A DNA stretch of 64,000 nt, from positions 42,170 to 106,169 of the forward strand of contig DASUOH010000037.1 of the NCBI GenBank assembly GCA_036276735.1, written 5' to 3'. Every line of letters starts with the position of its first letter. The first letter of the stretch is position 1. This DNA comes from VRUE01 sp036276735 (GTDB taxonomy: Bacteria > Actinomycetota > Thermoleophilia > Solirubrobacterales > 70-9). Positions 49,803-58,444 of the stretch are shown here, one piece after another. The notes under the pieces were generated by a model, which saw only the letters and a list, made by a program, of their open reading frames with translations, was not told where the DNA came from and ran no database searches. The position numbers and the translations under genes are program-made.

Positions 49803-50788
49803 GCGACACCTTCCGGCACTGCCACCGTGACCTCCGCCCCGCCGAGAGCCGCTGAGCTGCGCGCCGCTTCGACGACCGCCATCGTCGCGATTCCGTCGGC
49901 GGCGGTTGCCAGCGCTCCGCTGTTCCTTTGCCTCGCTATGTCGGGCAAGGGAACAGCTGGATGAAGGAGGGCGGAGGCAAAGCACTCGATTTGGCGCCGC
50001 AGCGATCGCACGAGCGGATCCGGGCCGCGCCGCAGCCGGTCGACCCGAGCCCGCAGGCGATTCGTGCGACAGGCGCCGAGCACTTGCCCGGCCCTGTCGC
50101 GAACCTCGACCCGCTCCGCGTAGGGGCGGTCGGTCGCGCAGCGAATCCGCGCCCGTCCCCGCCCCAGCTCGAGCTCCAGGCTGGCCCGCTCCGGCTCGAC
50201 GACAGCGCCGCGAACGGCGATCGGCTCGGAGCCCGCGAGGAAGATCGCCAGGTCGATCAGGTGCGTGCCCGCGTCGAGCAACGCCTCGTCGCGGCTGACG
50301 TGGGCGCTCCAGCCGTCGCGGCGGAAGCGCATCTCCAGCTCCAGCTCCAGCCACCCGCTCAGCGGCAGGACGGGGCGCAGCTCGAGCCCCTGCAGGAAGC
50401 GACGGTTGAAGCCGATCGCCGGGGACGGGGCGAGTGCCGCGAGCCCGAGCGCACCGTCCAGGTCGGTGGCCGGAGGCTTCTCGACCAGGCTCGGCAAGCC
50501 GGCGGCGGCGGCCTGGGTCGCGACCTCCAGATGGCGGTCGGCCGGCGTCGCGACGACGACCGCGTCGAGGTTGCCCGCCGTGATCAGCTGGGTGGCGGAG
50601 TTGTAAGCCAGGGTCCCTCCGCTGCGGGCGAGCAGCTGCGCCCTGGCGCGGTCGGGGTCGGCGACCCCGACCAGCGTCACCCCGGGTAGCTCGCGCAGCG
50701 CCGGCAGGTAGCCGCGCTCGACGATGCGCCCGCAGCCGACGATGCCGAGCCGGAGCGACGAGGTCCTGTGTGGCGACTTTCCGTTCAT
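49799..50788 (-). CDS. Gfo/Idh/MocA family oxidoreductase
   Basis: A 329-aa NAD(P)-dependent sugar oxidoreductase: LGIVGCGRIVERGYLPALRE Rossmann motif, VVVATPADRHLEVATQAAAA, EKPPATD (the EKP Lys) and SRDEALLDAGTHLIDLAIFL (DxxxH-like catalytic pair). Such enzymes oxidise or reduce sugars or sugar nucleotides. ATG 50788 overlaps the GT2 stop by 4 bases and its own end overlaps the phosphodiesterase, so the three form one operon. Confidence 0.9.
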   Translation of the reverse strand: MNGKSPHRTSSLRLGIVGCGRIVERGYLPALRELPGVTLVGVADPDRARAQLLARSGGTLAYNSATQLITAGNLDAVVVATPADRHLEVATQAAAAGLPSLVEKPPATDLDGALGLAALAPSPAIGFNRRFLQGLELRPVLPLSGWLELELEMRFRRDGWSAHVSRDEALLDAGTHLIDLAIFLAGSEPIAVRGAVVEPERASLELELGRGRARIRCATDRPYAERVEVRDRAGQVLGACRTNRLRARVDRLRRGPDPLVRSLRRQIECFASALLHPAVPLPDIARQRNSGALATAADGIATMAVVEAARSSAALGGAEVTVAVPEGVA

Positions 50789-51723
50789 ATGGATCGGTTA
50801 GTGGCCACGCCCGCGCGTGGCCGCCCGCGCTCGCCGAGGTGCTGGACGATCGCGACCGGCACCGAGGCGACCGCGGTCAGGAGATGGAGGACGTGAAGCG
50901 CCACACCTCCGATCAACAGCCGCGGCCCACCGCGGCGGGCGAGCAGCGTGTAGAAGTCGCGGTTTAGCGCCGTCATCGAGAGCAGCGCCGCGAGAGCGAG
51001 CCGCGGTCGCCGGCCGATCAAGCCCACCAGCAGCGCCAGGGCCCCCACCGCGCTCGCCCGATGCCTCATGCCGAGGTTGAGCGCCCCGCTGCGGTGGCGC
51101 TGGCCGAGCAGCAGGCGCGTCCACGGGACGCCGCGCCGCCAGAGGTCGGTGCGCACCATCGAGAGCGGCGTCCACGCCTTGAGGTGGCGTCCCCGGATTG
51201 CCGGGTCGAGGCGCAGCCGCCCACCCGTGGCGCGCAGCTTCATGCCAAGCGCGATGTCCTCGATGCTCGGTTCGCGGTAAGTCTCGGCGTCGAATCCCCC
51301 GACCGCCTCGAAGTCGCCGCGGCGCACCGCGCCCAGGCCCGCCCAGAACGTATCGGCCTCACCGGCCCCCGAGACGTGGACGTGATGATGGAGAAGGTTG
51401 CGGAAACGGGAGGTCAGGCCGCTCGCCGCCGGCTCGTCGTCGTAGGAGCCGAAAACGCCGCACAGATCCGGCTCGAGGCGGAAGCGCTCCTCAATCCGCG
51501 CGAGCGCATCGGCGTGCACTTCGACATCGGAATCGACGAAGACCAGCACGTCGGCGGCCCCGCGCTGGGCGCCGGCGTTGCGAGCCGCGGCCGGGCCCGC
51601 GCCGGCCGGCTCACGCTGGACGATCAGCTCGTCGGGCCGGCGCTTGCCGGCCCTGAGCGCAGCGAGGCAGCGCCCGAGCGTGGGCGGGTCGTCAGAAGCC
51701 GGAATCACTACCGCGAGGCGCAT
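50785..51723 (-). CDS. Glycosyltransferase family 2, membrane-associated
   Basis: A 312-aa GT2: RLAVVIPASDDPPTLGRCLA, GPAAARNAGAQRGAADVLVF, VDSDVEVHADALARI (DSD metal site), and YREPSIEDIALGMKLRATGG (acceptor-side ED). The last third has hydrophobic helices (ASAVGALALLVGLIG and VALHVLHLLTAVASV). ATG 51723 begins right at a TTAGG-N4-CCTAA box. It is the first gene of a three-gene operon and divergent from the flavin mutase-like gene. Confidence 0.9.
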   Translation of the reverse strand: MRLAVVIPASDDPPTLGRCLAALRAGKRRPDELIVQREPAGAGPAAARNAGAQRGAADVLVFVDSDVEVHADALARIEERFRLEPDLCGVFGSYDDEPAASGLTSRFRNLLHHHVHVSGAGEADTFWAGLGAVRRGDFEAVGGFDAETYREPSIEDIALGMKLRATGGRLRLDPAIRGRHLKAWTPLSMVRTDLWRRGVPWTRLLLGQRHRSGALNLGMRHRASAVGALALLVGLIGRRPRLALAALLSMTALNRDFYTLLARRGGPRLLIGGVALHVLHLLTAVASVPVAIVQHLGERGRPRAGVATNRSI

Positions 51724-51724
51724 A

Positions 51725-51738
51725 TTAGGGTTACCTAA
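51725..51738. promoter_or_regulatory. TTAGG-N4-CCTAA operator-like box (DtxR/IdeR-like)
   Basis: The box TTAGGGTTACCTAA lies in the 32-base gap between divergent starts (51723 and 51756). It has the same arm spacing as the box in the iron transporter promoter (57327-57340) and as the core of the DtxR/IdeR consensus. Its position would block both genes. Alternatively part of it is only a -10 sequence. Confidence 0.45.
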
Positions 51739-51755
51739 TACCATCCCGCGGCCCA

Positions 51756-53366
51756 ATGCAGCGTCCACCCCACCTCGACGACGCGGCGCCAGTTGCCGTT
51801 CTTGGCGGCGGCCCGGCCGGCCTCACGGCCGCCTACCTGCTGGCGCGACGCGGCCTGCGGGTAATCCTCTTCGAGGCCGACGGGACGGTCGGCGGGATCG
51901 CGCGGACCGCGGTCGCCGACGGCTACCGGTTCGACCTCGGCGGCCACCGCTTCTTCACCAAGAGCGCCGAGGTCGAAGCGCTCTGGGAGGAGGTACTCGG
52001 CCCGGAGATGCTGGTCCGCCCGCGCCTCTCGCGCATCTACTGGCGGGGGCGCTTCGTCCAGTACCCGCTGCGGGCCGCCGACGTTTTCGCCCGCGTCGGC
52101 CCGCTCGAGCTGCTCCGCTGCGCCGCTTCCTACGGCGCCGCCCGCCTGCGCCGCCGCGGCCCGGCCGAGAGCTTCGAGGACTGGGTGACCGCCCGTTTCG
52201 GCCGCCGCCTCTTCCAGCTCTTCTTCAAGACGTACACCGAAAAGGTCTGGGGTGTCTCCACCGACGAGCTCCGCGCCGAGTGGGCGGCGCAGCGGATCGC
52301 CGACCTTTCGCTCTGGAAGGCGGCCCGCGAGGCCCTGCCGGGCGGTCGCGGCGAGAGGCCGAAAAGCCTGATCGAGGAGTTCCGCTATCCCCGCCTCGGA
52401 CCCGGCCAGATGTGGGAGGAGATGGCGCGGCTGATCGAGGCGGCCGGCGGGGAGGTGCGGCTCGGAGCCCCGGTCGAACGACTCGATTTCGAGGCGGGTC
52501 GACTCGACGCCGTGGTCGCGCGCGGCGAACGGGTCGAGGTCGGCGCGGCGATCTCCTCGCTGCCGCTGCCGGCCGCAGTAGGGATGGCCGGAGACGCGGC
52601 GCCCCGCGACGCCGGGGTGGCGGCACGCGGCCTGCGTTACCGCGACTTCCTCACCGTGGCGCTGGTCGTCGACGGCGAGCCGCCCTTCCCCGACAACTGG
52701 GTCTACGTCCACGACCCGGCAGCGAAGGTTGGGCGCATCCAGAACTTCCGCGCCTGGAGCCCGTGGATGACGCCAGATCCGCGCCGCTCCTGCGTCGGGC
52801 TCGAGTACTTCTGCTTCGAGGGCGATGATCTCTGGGCCGCCGACGACGCGGCCCTGGTCGCGCTGGCCCGCGAGGAGATCGACCGACTCGGCCTCGTGCC
52901 CGCCGAGCGGGTGGCCGACGGCCATGTCGTCCGCGTCCCCAAGGCGTATCCGATCTACGACGCCGCCTACCCGGAGCGGCTGGCGACGATCCGCGCCTGC
53001 CTGGACGGCCTCTCCAACTTCCAGCAGGTCGGCCGCAACGGCCTGCACAGGTACAACAACTCCGATCACTCGATGCTGACGGCGATGCGCGCGGTCGAGA
53101 ACCTCTGCGACGGAACCGGCCACGACATCTGGGCGGTCAACGCCGACAGCGTCTACCACGAGCGGGACGAGCCGCCCGAGCAGCCCTACCGGGTGGCACC
53201 GGAGACGCCGACGACCCTCGCAGACGCTGGGCGCGCGGGTCCGGTCGCGGGGCAGGGGTCCTCGTTTTCGCAAGCTGCGGGCGAGGACTCCACGCCCCAC
53301 GCCACCCGCGCGAGAAGCGTCAGCAAGAGAGCCGCGTCACCCTCCAGCGGCCAAGTCGTGCGATGA
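51756..53366 (+). CDS. FAD-dependent amine-oxidase/UDP-galactopyranose-mutase-like protein
   Basis: A 536-aa flavoprotein: VAVLGGGPAGLTAAYLLARR FAD motif, then GHRFFTKSAEVEALWEEVLG, KTYTEKVWGVSTDELRAEWA and NGLHRYNNSDHSMLTAMRAV, as in the UGM-like/amine oxidase branch that sits in polysaccharide clusters. A role in sugar-nucleotide ring contraction or lipid-linked sugar redox is inferred. Conserved sequence ends near residue 490 (YRVAPETPTT); the last ~45 residues are encoded largely by a palindrome (53232-53312), so the tail looks acquired. It overlaps the convergent gene by 47 bases. Confidence 0.85.
   Translation: MQRPPHLDDAAPVAVLGGGPAGLTAAYLLARRGLRVILFEADGTVGGIARTAVADGYRFDLGGHRFFTKSAEVEALWEEVLGPEMLVRPRLSRIYWRGRFVQYPLRAADVFARVGPLELLRCAASYGAARLRRRGPAESFEDWVTARFGRRLFQLFFKTYTEKVWGVSTDELRAEWAAQRIADLSLWKAAREALPGGRGERPKSLIEEFRYPRLGPGQMWEEMARLIEAAGGEVRLGAPVERLDFEAGRLDAVVARGERVEVGAAISSLPLPAAVGMAGDAAPRDAGVAARGLRYRDFLTVALVVDGEPPFPDNWVYVHDPAAKVGRIQNFRAWSPWMTPDPRRSCVGLEYFCFEGDDLWAADDAALVALAREEIDRLGLVPAERVADGHVVRVPKAYPIYDAAYPERLATIRACLDGLSNFQQVGRNGLHRYNNSDHSMLTAMRAVENLCDGTGHDIWAVNADSVYHERDEPPEQPYRVAPETPTTLADAGRAGPVAGQGSSFSQAAGEDSTPHATRARSVSKRAASPSSGQVVR
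53232..53312. repeat. Nested palindrome within the 3' end of the flavoprotein gene
   Basis: Outer arms CGCGCGGGT (53232-53240) and ACCCGCGCG (53304-53312) pair perfectly. Inner arms GGGGTCCTCG (53255-53264) and CGAGGACTCC (53282-53291) pair with one mismatch. The loop holds CTGCGGGC. It codes for the non-conserved C-terminal tail of the flavoprotein. Confidence 0.65.
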
Positions 53367-54660
53367 GCTTGCCCCCTGGAAGCGGGCGCGTGCTGAGAGC
53401 CGTTCCGTAGCGGGGATGGGGGATTGCGCGAACGGAGGACAGGGCGCGGTCCATGCGCCAGGCTAGGGCCGTCGGAGGCGTGAGGAGATTAGCCAGGCGG
53501 ACCTCGCCGCCGCAGAAGGTCAGACGTTCGGCACCCACCTCGTCGGCCAGCTCGAACATGCCGTCGACGAGGATCGCCTGGCGGTCGGCGTCGCGCAGGT
53601 CGGCGGGGACTTCGGCGGCGCGGGCCCCCAGCTGGACCACGCCGGCGGCGAGAGCGAGGCTTGCGGCGCCTGCCAGGAGCTGCGTCCTGCCGGCAGCGAG
53701 CGCCGCCCCCGCCCTGGCGATCCCGACCGCGCCGACGACGGCCACCGCGGCGGTCGCCGGAGCGAGGAAGCGCGGCAAGCCTGCATAGCCGGCAACGGCC
53801 ATCGCCGCGACGAGAAGGGTCCAGGCGGTTGCGCCAATCAGGAGGACCGTGAGGACACCGTCAGGCTCGCGGCGCCGACCGCGGGCCACGACGAAGAGCC
53901 CCACGCCGACCCATGCCGCCACCAGCGGCGCCGCGAGCGCCCGCCCGAACACCGCGAAGGCGTCGAGCGGCTCGATCGGCCCGCCGCGTGCGGTACGGGA
54001 GCCGGCCAACGGATCGCCGGCCCCGAGCAGGTCGGGAACGAACCAGGCGAGCGGGACCAGCAGCGCAACGGCGAGGGCGTGGAGGCGCAGGCGCGGCTCG
54101 CGGCGCGCCTGCCACACCGCCCCGACGGCGAGAAAAGGCCAGCACTCCGGACGCAGAAGGGCGGCGCCGAAGCCGAGCCACAGGGCCAGCGCCGACCGGC
54201 GAGCGAGCGCGGCGGTGACGGCACCCAGGACCAGGGAGACGAGCAGCGGCTCGGAGAGTCCGCCGCTGAACTGGCGTGCCGCCGGCGTGAAGGCGTCGGC
54301 GGTCAAGGCAACCGACCCTGCCGCCAGCGCCGCCGCGGCGAAGCGCCAGCGCCCCGCCTCCTCTCCCGCCAGCCGTGCCGCCAGCCAACCGGCCAGCACC
54401 GGGGCCAGCAGCCAGCCGCTGCGCGCCACGAACAGCCAGCCCTTCGGCGCCGCGTCGCCCAACAGCGAGAGCGGTGCGTCGATCAGGACCGGCAGCGGCT
54501 TCCAGGACATCCCCTCGGCCGTCACCAGGTCCAGCCGGGTCAGCTCCCGCCCCCAGACCAGCCAGCCCCAGGGGTCATAGACCGGCTGGTAGGGAAGCAG
54601 CAGCGAGAGCGCGGCGAGCGCCAGCGCCGCGATGGCGGCGATCCACAGGGCTCGGGGCAC
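53320..54660 (-). CDS. Polytopic membrane protein (GT-C-like)
   Basis: A 446-aa protein with about 10-11 hydrophobic helices. The first extracytoplasmic loop has YDPWGWLVWGRELTRLDLVT and GMSWKPLPVL, acidic and aromatic as in GT-C transferases, but no confirmed DxD/ExD catalytic pair was identified. The C terminus is a small soluble domain (about 380-446). Its position after the iron permease gene and against the flavoprotein gene suggests polyprenyl-sugar-dependent surface glycan transfer. ATG 54660 is 3 bases after the upstream permease stop, so they may be co-transcribed. Confidence 0.75.
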   Translation of the reverse strand: MPRALWIAAIAALALAALSLLLPYQPVYDPWGWLVWGRELTRLDLVTAEGMSWKPLPVLIDAPLSLLGDAAPKGWLFVARSGWLLAPVLAGWLAARLAGEEAGRWRFAAAALAAGSVALTADAFTPAARQFSGGLSEPLLVSLVLGAVTAALARRSALALWLGFGAALLRPECWPFLAVGAVWQARREPRLRLHALAVALLVPLAWFVPDLLGAGDPLAGSRTARGGPIEPLDAFAVFGRALAAPLVAAWVGVGLFVVARGRRREPDGVLTVLLIGATAWTLLVAAMAVAGYAGLPRFLAPATAAVAVVGAVGIARAGAALAAGRTQLLAGAASLALAAGVVQLGARAAEVPADLRDADRQAILVDGMFELADEVGAERLTFCGGEVRLANLLTPPTALAWRMDRALSSVRAIPHPRYGTALSTRPLPGGKLIARLGRWRVTRLSC

Positions 54661-54663
54661 GAT

Positions 54664-56232
54664 CTATGGAACCGCGGCGCCGCGCTCGCTCAGCAGGTAG
54701 ACCGGGATGGCGGCGACGGCGAGGAGGAGCAGGGCCGGGATCGCGCTCGCCTCGTAGAAGCCGAAGCTGGTCTGGGTCCAGATGTCGGTGGCGAGCGTCT
54801 CGAAGCCAAGCGGCGCCAGGATCAGGGTCGCGGGCAGCTCCTTCATCGCGTGGAGGAAGATCAGCGCCGCGCCGGCGAGGACCCCGCCCCGGGCCAGCGG
54901 CGCCGTCACAGTGCGGAAGACGTCGGCGCGGCTCCTGCCCAACCCCCGCGCCGCCTCCTCGACCCGCGGTGAGACCTGCAGCAGCGCGGCGGCGATCGGT
55001 CCGATTCCCAGCGGCAGGTAGTGGATGGTGAGGCCCAGGACCAGCAGCGCGGTCGTCTGGTAGAGCGGCGGCACGAGGCGGGTCGCGAAGAAGACGAGCG
55101 CAAGTGCGACGAGGATGCCGGGCAGCGCGTAGCCAGCGTGCGAGGCCCGCTCGACCAGCCCGCTGAGCCGGCTGGGATGGCGAGCCGCCAGCGCCGCGAC
55201 CGCGAGCGCCGCGACCGCTCCCAGCGCCGCCGCGCCCGCCGAGACGAGGAAGGAGTTGCCACCGAGGGCCGCCGCCCGCGAGAGGGTCGTCGAGCCGGTC
55301 GAGATCCCCTCGCTGGCCCAGTAGAGGAGCACCGCGACCGGCAGCACGAAGGCAACGGCAACGACCGCCGCACAGAAGGCGAGGGCCGGCCAGCGCCAGC
55401 GGCCGAGCCGGTAGGGGCGGGCGGGCCGCAGGGTGCCGGGGCCGAGCCGGTGGACGACGTTGGCCGAGCGCAGCCGCGAGCTGAGGAGCAGCAAGCCGAA
55501 CATGACGATGACGAGGACGGCGCCGAGGCTAGCCGCCGCGGTGCGGTCGAAGCTGGACCGGTAGGCGACGTAGATCTCGCGCGTGAAGGAGTCGAAGCGC
55601 AACAGCGACACGGCGCCGAAGTCGCTGACGACGTAAAGCGCGACAAGCAGCCCGCCCGCGGCTAGGACCGGCCAGAGCTGCGGCAGGACGACGGTTCGGA
55701 AGACGGCGAGGGGGCCGCGCCCCATCGCCCGCGCCGCGTCCTCGAGCTGGGGGTCGATGCGGCGCAGCGCGCCCCGCAACGGCAAAAGCACGAGCGGATA
55801 GGTGAAGAGGCTGAGGACGAGCCAGGCGCCGCCGAAGCCGTAGATCGAGGGCAGCCGCTCGACCCCGAGCGCGTCCTGCAGCATGCCGTTGGGCCCGAGC
55901 GCCGCGACGAAGAGGTAGGCGCCGACGTAGCTCGGAATCACCAGGGGCAGCGTGCAGAGCGCCGCCCAGACGCGGCGGCCGGGCAGGTCGGTGCGGACGG
56001 TCAGCCAGCCGATCGGCAGCGCGATCGCCACCGCGGTGGCCGTGACCGCCGCCGCCAAGCCCAGCGTCCGCACCAGAATCGCGGCGGCGCGCGACGTGAG
56101 CGCCTCGGCGAGCGCGTCGCCGAGGTCGCCTGCGACGACGACGAACAGGTAGGCGGCGGGCAGGACCGCGGCGGCGGCGACCAGTAGGCCGACAGCGGTC
56201 AGCCAGCCCGGTGCCGGCCTGGTCGCGGTCAC
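54664..56232 (-). CDS. Iron(III) ABC transporter permease (double permease)
   Basis: A 522-aa fused permease with about 12 membrane helices and two EAA loops: EDAARAMGRGPLAVFRTVVLP in the first half and EEAARGLGRSRADVFRTVTAP in the second. This is the FbpB/SfuB form for ferric iron. It starts 16 bases after the binding-protein stop (ATG 56232). It works with the lipoprotein at 56249-57301 and the ATPase at 57358-58425, which is on the opposite strand. Confidence 0.92.
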   Translation of the reverse strand: MTATRPAPGWLTAVGLLVAAAAVLPAAYLFVVVAGDLGDALAEALTSRAAAILVRTLGLAAAVTATAVAIALPIGWLTVRTDLPGRRVWAALCTLPLVIPSYVGAYLFVAALGPNGMLQDALGVERLPSIYGFGGAWLVLSLFTYPLVLLPLRGALRRIDPQLEDAARAMGRGPLAVFRTVVLPQLWPVLAAGGLLVALYVVSDFGAVSLLRFDSFTREIYVAYRSSFDRTAAASLGAVLVIVMFGLLLLSSRLRSANVVHRLGPGTLRPARPYRLGRWRWPALAFCAAVVAVAFVLPVAVLLYWASEGISTGSTTLSRAAALGGNSFLVSAGAAALGAVAALAVAALAARHPSRLSGLVERASHAGYALPGILVALALVFFATRLVPPLYQTTALLVLGLTIHYLPLGIGPIAAALLQVSPRVEEAARGLGRSRADVFRTVTAPLARGGVLAGAALIFLHAMKELPATLILAPLGFETLATDIWTQTSFGFYEASAIPALLLLAVAAIPVYLLSERGAAVP

Positions 56233-56248
56233 CGCGTGAGGCCGCCCA

Positions 56249-57301
56249 CTAGAGGGCCCCGGCTTCCTGCATCAGCTCGATCGTCGCCTGCAGCTGCTCG
56301 AGGTGGACCAGGTCGGTCCCGGTAGTGGGGATCGACCCGAGCGGCACGGTCAGCGACGGGTCCAGCTCCGCGCCGCGGGCCAGCGGATACTCCTTGGAGC
56401 TCGTCGTGAAGAACTCCTGGCTGGGCCCTTCGAGCAGCGACCGGACGAACCCGACCGCTTCGGAGCGGCGGTCGCTGCCCTCCAGCACGCCGACGCTCGT
56501 CAGCAGCATCAGCGAGCCGAGCCCGCCGGGCGGGAAGTAGACGTCGACCGGGTAGCCCTCGCCCTCGGCTGCGATCGCCTGGGCGACGTAGTAGTGGTTG
56601 ATCAGCCCTGCGTCGATCTCGCCGGCGGCGATCGCGTCGCGGATCGCGACGTTGTTCGGGTAATCCCCGGCGTCGTTGGCGACCATCCCCTCCAGCCACT
56701 CGCGGGTGCGGTCGTCCCCATAGCGCTCGCGCAGCGCCGTCACGTACTCCTGCATGCTCGAGCTGGCCGGCGACCAGCCGACCCGGCCTCGCCACTGCGG
56801 CGCCGCGAAGCCGAACGGCGAGCGCGGCAGCTGGGTGGGCTCGACCTCTTCTCGGTTGTAGGCGACGACGCGGGCGCGGCCGGTGACGCCGACCCAGCGG
56901 CCCTCAGGGTCGCGGTAGCGGGCGGGAACCATGCGCAGGACGCCGGCGGGAAGCGGTGCCAATAGGCCCTCGTCGGCCGCGGCGCCGATCGCACCCGGCT
57001 CCTGCGCGAAGAAGACGTCGGCGGGCGAGGCGTCGCCCTCCTCGATCAGCGTCGCGGCGAGATCCGCCGTGTCGGCGTAGCGGACCTGGACGTCGCGGTC
57101 GGCATCGGCCTCGTAGCGGTCGACGGCACCGCCGATCGCGGCCGGGATCCGCCCCGAATAGAGGGTGATGCCCTCCGTCTCGGGCTCGTCGGGGCCGCCG
57201 CCGGAGCTTTCGGTGTCGAAACCGCAGCCGGTTGACGCGAGCGCGGCAAGGAGTGCGGCAACTGCTGAGGCGCGCCGCCAGGCGCGTCGGGTTTGCTTCA
57301 T
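56249..57301 (-). CDS. Iron(III) ABC transporter substrate-binding lipoprotein
   Basis: A 350-aa lipoprotein: signal helix and lipobox LASTGCGF (Cys about residue 26), then ITLYSGRIPAAIGGAVDRYE, ASPADVFFAQEPGAIGAAAD, NNVAIRDAIAAGEID, LINHYYVAQA (Tyr pair for iron) of the FbpA/AfuA family. ATG 57301 lies 26 bases from a TTAGG-N4-CCTAA box, matching expectation for iron-repressed genes. Confident for iron uptake. Confidence 0.9.
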   Translation of the reverse strand: MKQTRRAWRRASAVAALLAALASTGCGFDTESSGGGPDEPETEGITLYSGRIPAAIGGAVDRYEADADRDVQVRYADTADLAATLIEEGDASPADVFFAQEPGAIGAAADEGLLAPLPAGVLRMVPARYRDPEGRWVGVTGRARVVAYNREEVEPTQLPRSPFGFAAPQWRGRVGWSPASSSMQEYVTALRERYGDDRTREWLEGMVANDAGDYPNNVAIRDAIAAGEIDAGLINHYYVAQAIAAEGEGYPVDVYFPPGGLGSLMLLTSVGVLEGSDRRSEAVGFVRSLLEGPSQEFFTTSSKEYPLARGAELDPSLTVPLGSIPTTGTDLVHLEQLQATIELMQEAGAL

Positions 57302-57326
57302 CTACCTGCCTTCTGGGGAGATCGAG

Positions 57327-57341
57327 TTAGGTTGCCCTAAT
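57327..57341. promoter_or_regulatory. DtxR/IdeR-like iron box in divergent iron-transporter promoter
   Basis: TTAGGTTGCCCTAAT at 57327-57341 keeps the TTAGG-N4-CCTAA core of the DtxR/IdeR consensus, matching about 14 of 19 positions by eye. It lies between the divergent binding-protein/permease genes and the ATPase gene, so one site could repress the whole importer when iron is plentiful. Established knowledge: DtxR-family repressors control such genes in Actinomycetota. Confidence 0.65.
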
Positions 57342-57357
57342 CTTAAGTTCTCCGCTC

Positions 57358-58425
57358 TTGGCGCACCCTTCCGACATAGAGGAGCAGGGGCGCGGCACCG
57401 CTCTGCGGCTGCGCGGACTGCGCAAGTCCTACGGCGAGGTCGCCGCGGTCGCCGGCATCGATTTGGAGATCGAGCCGGGAGCGACCTGCGCGCTGCTCGG
57501 GCCAAGCGGCTGCGGCAAGACGACGACGCTGCGCCTGATCGCCGGGCTCGAGACGCCCGACGAGGGCAGCGTCGAGATCGGCAGCCAGACGGTCTCGACG
57601 CCAAGCCGCTCGCTGCCCCCCGAGCGGCGCAGGATCGGGATGGTCTTCCAGGACTACGCGCTCTTCCCCCACCTCGACGTCGCCGGCAACGTCGGCTACG
57701 GTCTCGGCCGCCGCCCCGACCGGGGCACGGTCGAATCGATGCTGGAGACGGTCGGCCTCGGTGGTCTCGGCGCCCGCCATCCCCACGAGCTATCGGGCGG
57801 CCAGCAGCAGCGCGTCGCCTTGGCGCGCGCCCTCGTCACCAAGCCGCGCGCCGTGCTGCTCGACGAGCCGTTCTCCAACCTCGACGCAGGCCTGCGCGAG
57901 AAGGTCCGCCGCGAGGCACGGGAGATCCTCGATGCCCAGGGAGTCACCTCCGTCTTCGTGACCCACGACCAGGAGGAGGCGCTGAGCGTCGCCGACGTCG
58001 TCGCCGTGATGAACGAGGGGCGGGTCGAGCAGGTGGGGACGCCGGAGGAGGTCTACTCGCGCCCGGCATCGCGCTGGGTCGCCGGCTTCCTGGGTGAGAT
58101 CGAGGTGCTGCCGGGCATGGCTGAGAACGGCTCGGTCAGCTGCGAGCTGGGACGCCTCCCCAACCGCAACGGGCTGAGTGGCGAGGTCGACGTGCTGATC
58201 CGTCCCGAGTCGGTGGCGGTCGGCACGGTCGAGCCGCCCGACCGGCGCAGCCAGGACGCCACCGTCGTCTCACGCAACTTCTACGGGCACGACCAGATGA
58301 TCGAGCTGCGCCTCCCCTCCGGTCGTACCGTCCGCGCCCGTCGCCTCGGCTTCCCGGCCTGGCATCCCGGCGACCGGGTGCGGGTCTGGATCGACGGCCC
58401 AGCCGACGTGCTGGCCCGCGACTGA
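57358..58425 (+). CDS. Iron(III) ABC transporter ATP-binding protein
   Basis: A 355-aa ATPase: Walker A GPSGCGKTT, Q-loop VFQDYALFPHLDVAGN, signature LSGGQQQRVALARAL, Walker B AVLLDEPFSNLD, switch His VTHDQEEAL; the C-terminal domain (about 240-355) is TOBE-like, as in FbpC/PotA. TTG 57358 is the start; it gives MAHPSDIEEQGRG before the domain. It partners with the genes at 54664-57301. The truA gene follows 19 bases later. Confidence 0.9.
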   Translation: MAHPSDIEEQGRGTALRLRGLRKSYGEVAAVAGIDLEIEPGATCALLGPSGCGKTTTLRLIAGLETPDEGSVEIGSQTVSTPSRSLPPERRRIGMVFQDYALFPHLDVAGNVGYGLGRRPDRGTVESMLETVGLGGLGARHPHELSGGQQQRVALARALVTKPRAVLLDEPFSNLDAGLREKVRREAREILDAQGVTSVFVTHDQEEALSVADVVAVMNEGRVEQVGTPEEVYSRPASRWVAGFLGEIEVLPGMAENGSVSCELGRLPNRNGLSGEVDVLIRPESVAVGTVEPPDRRSQDATVVSRNFYGHDQMIELRLPSGRTVRARRLGFPAWHPGDRVRVWIDGPADVLARD

Positions 58426-58444
58426 GCGCTGCATACTGCGCGCC

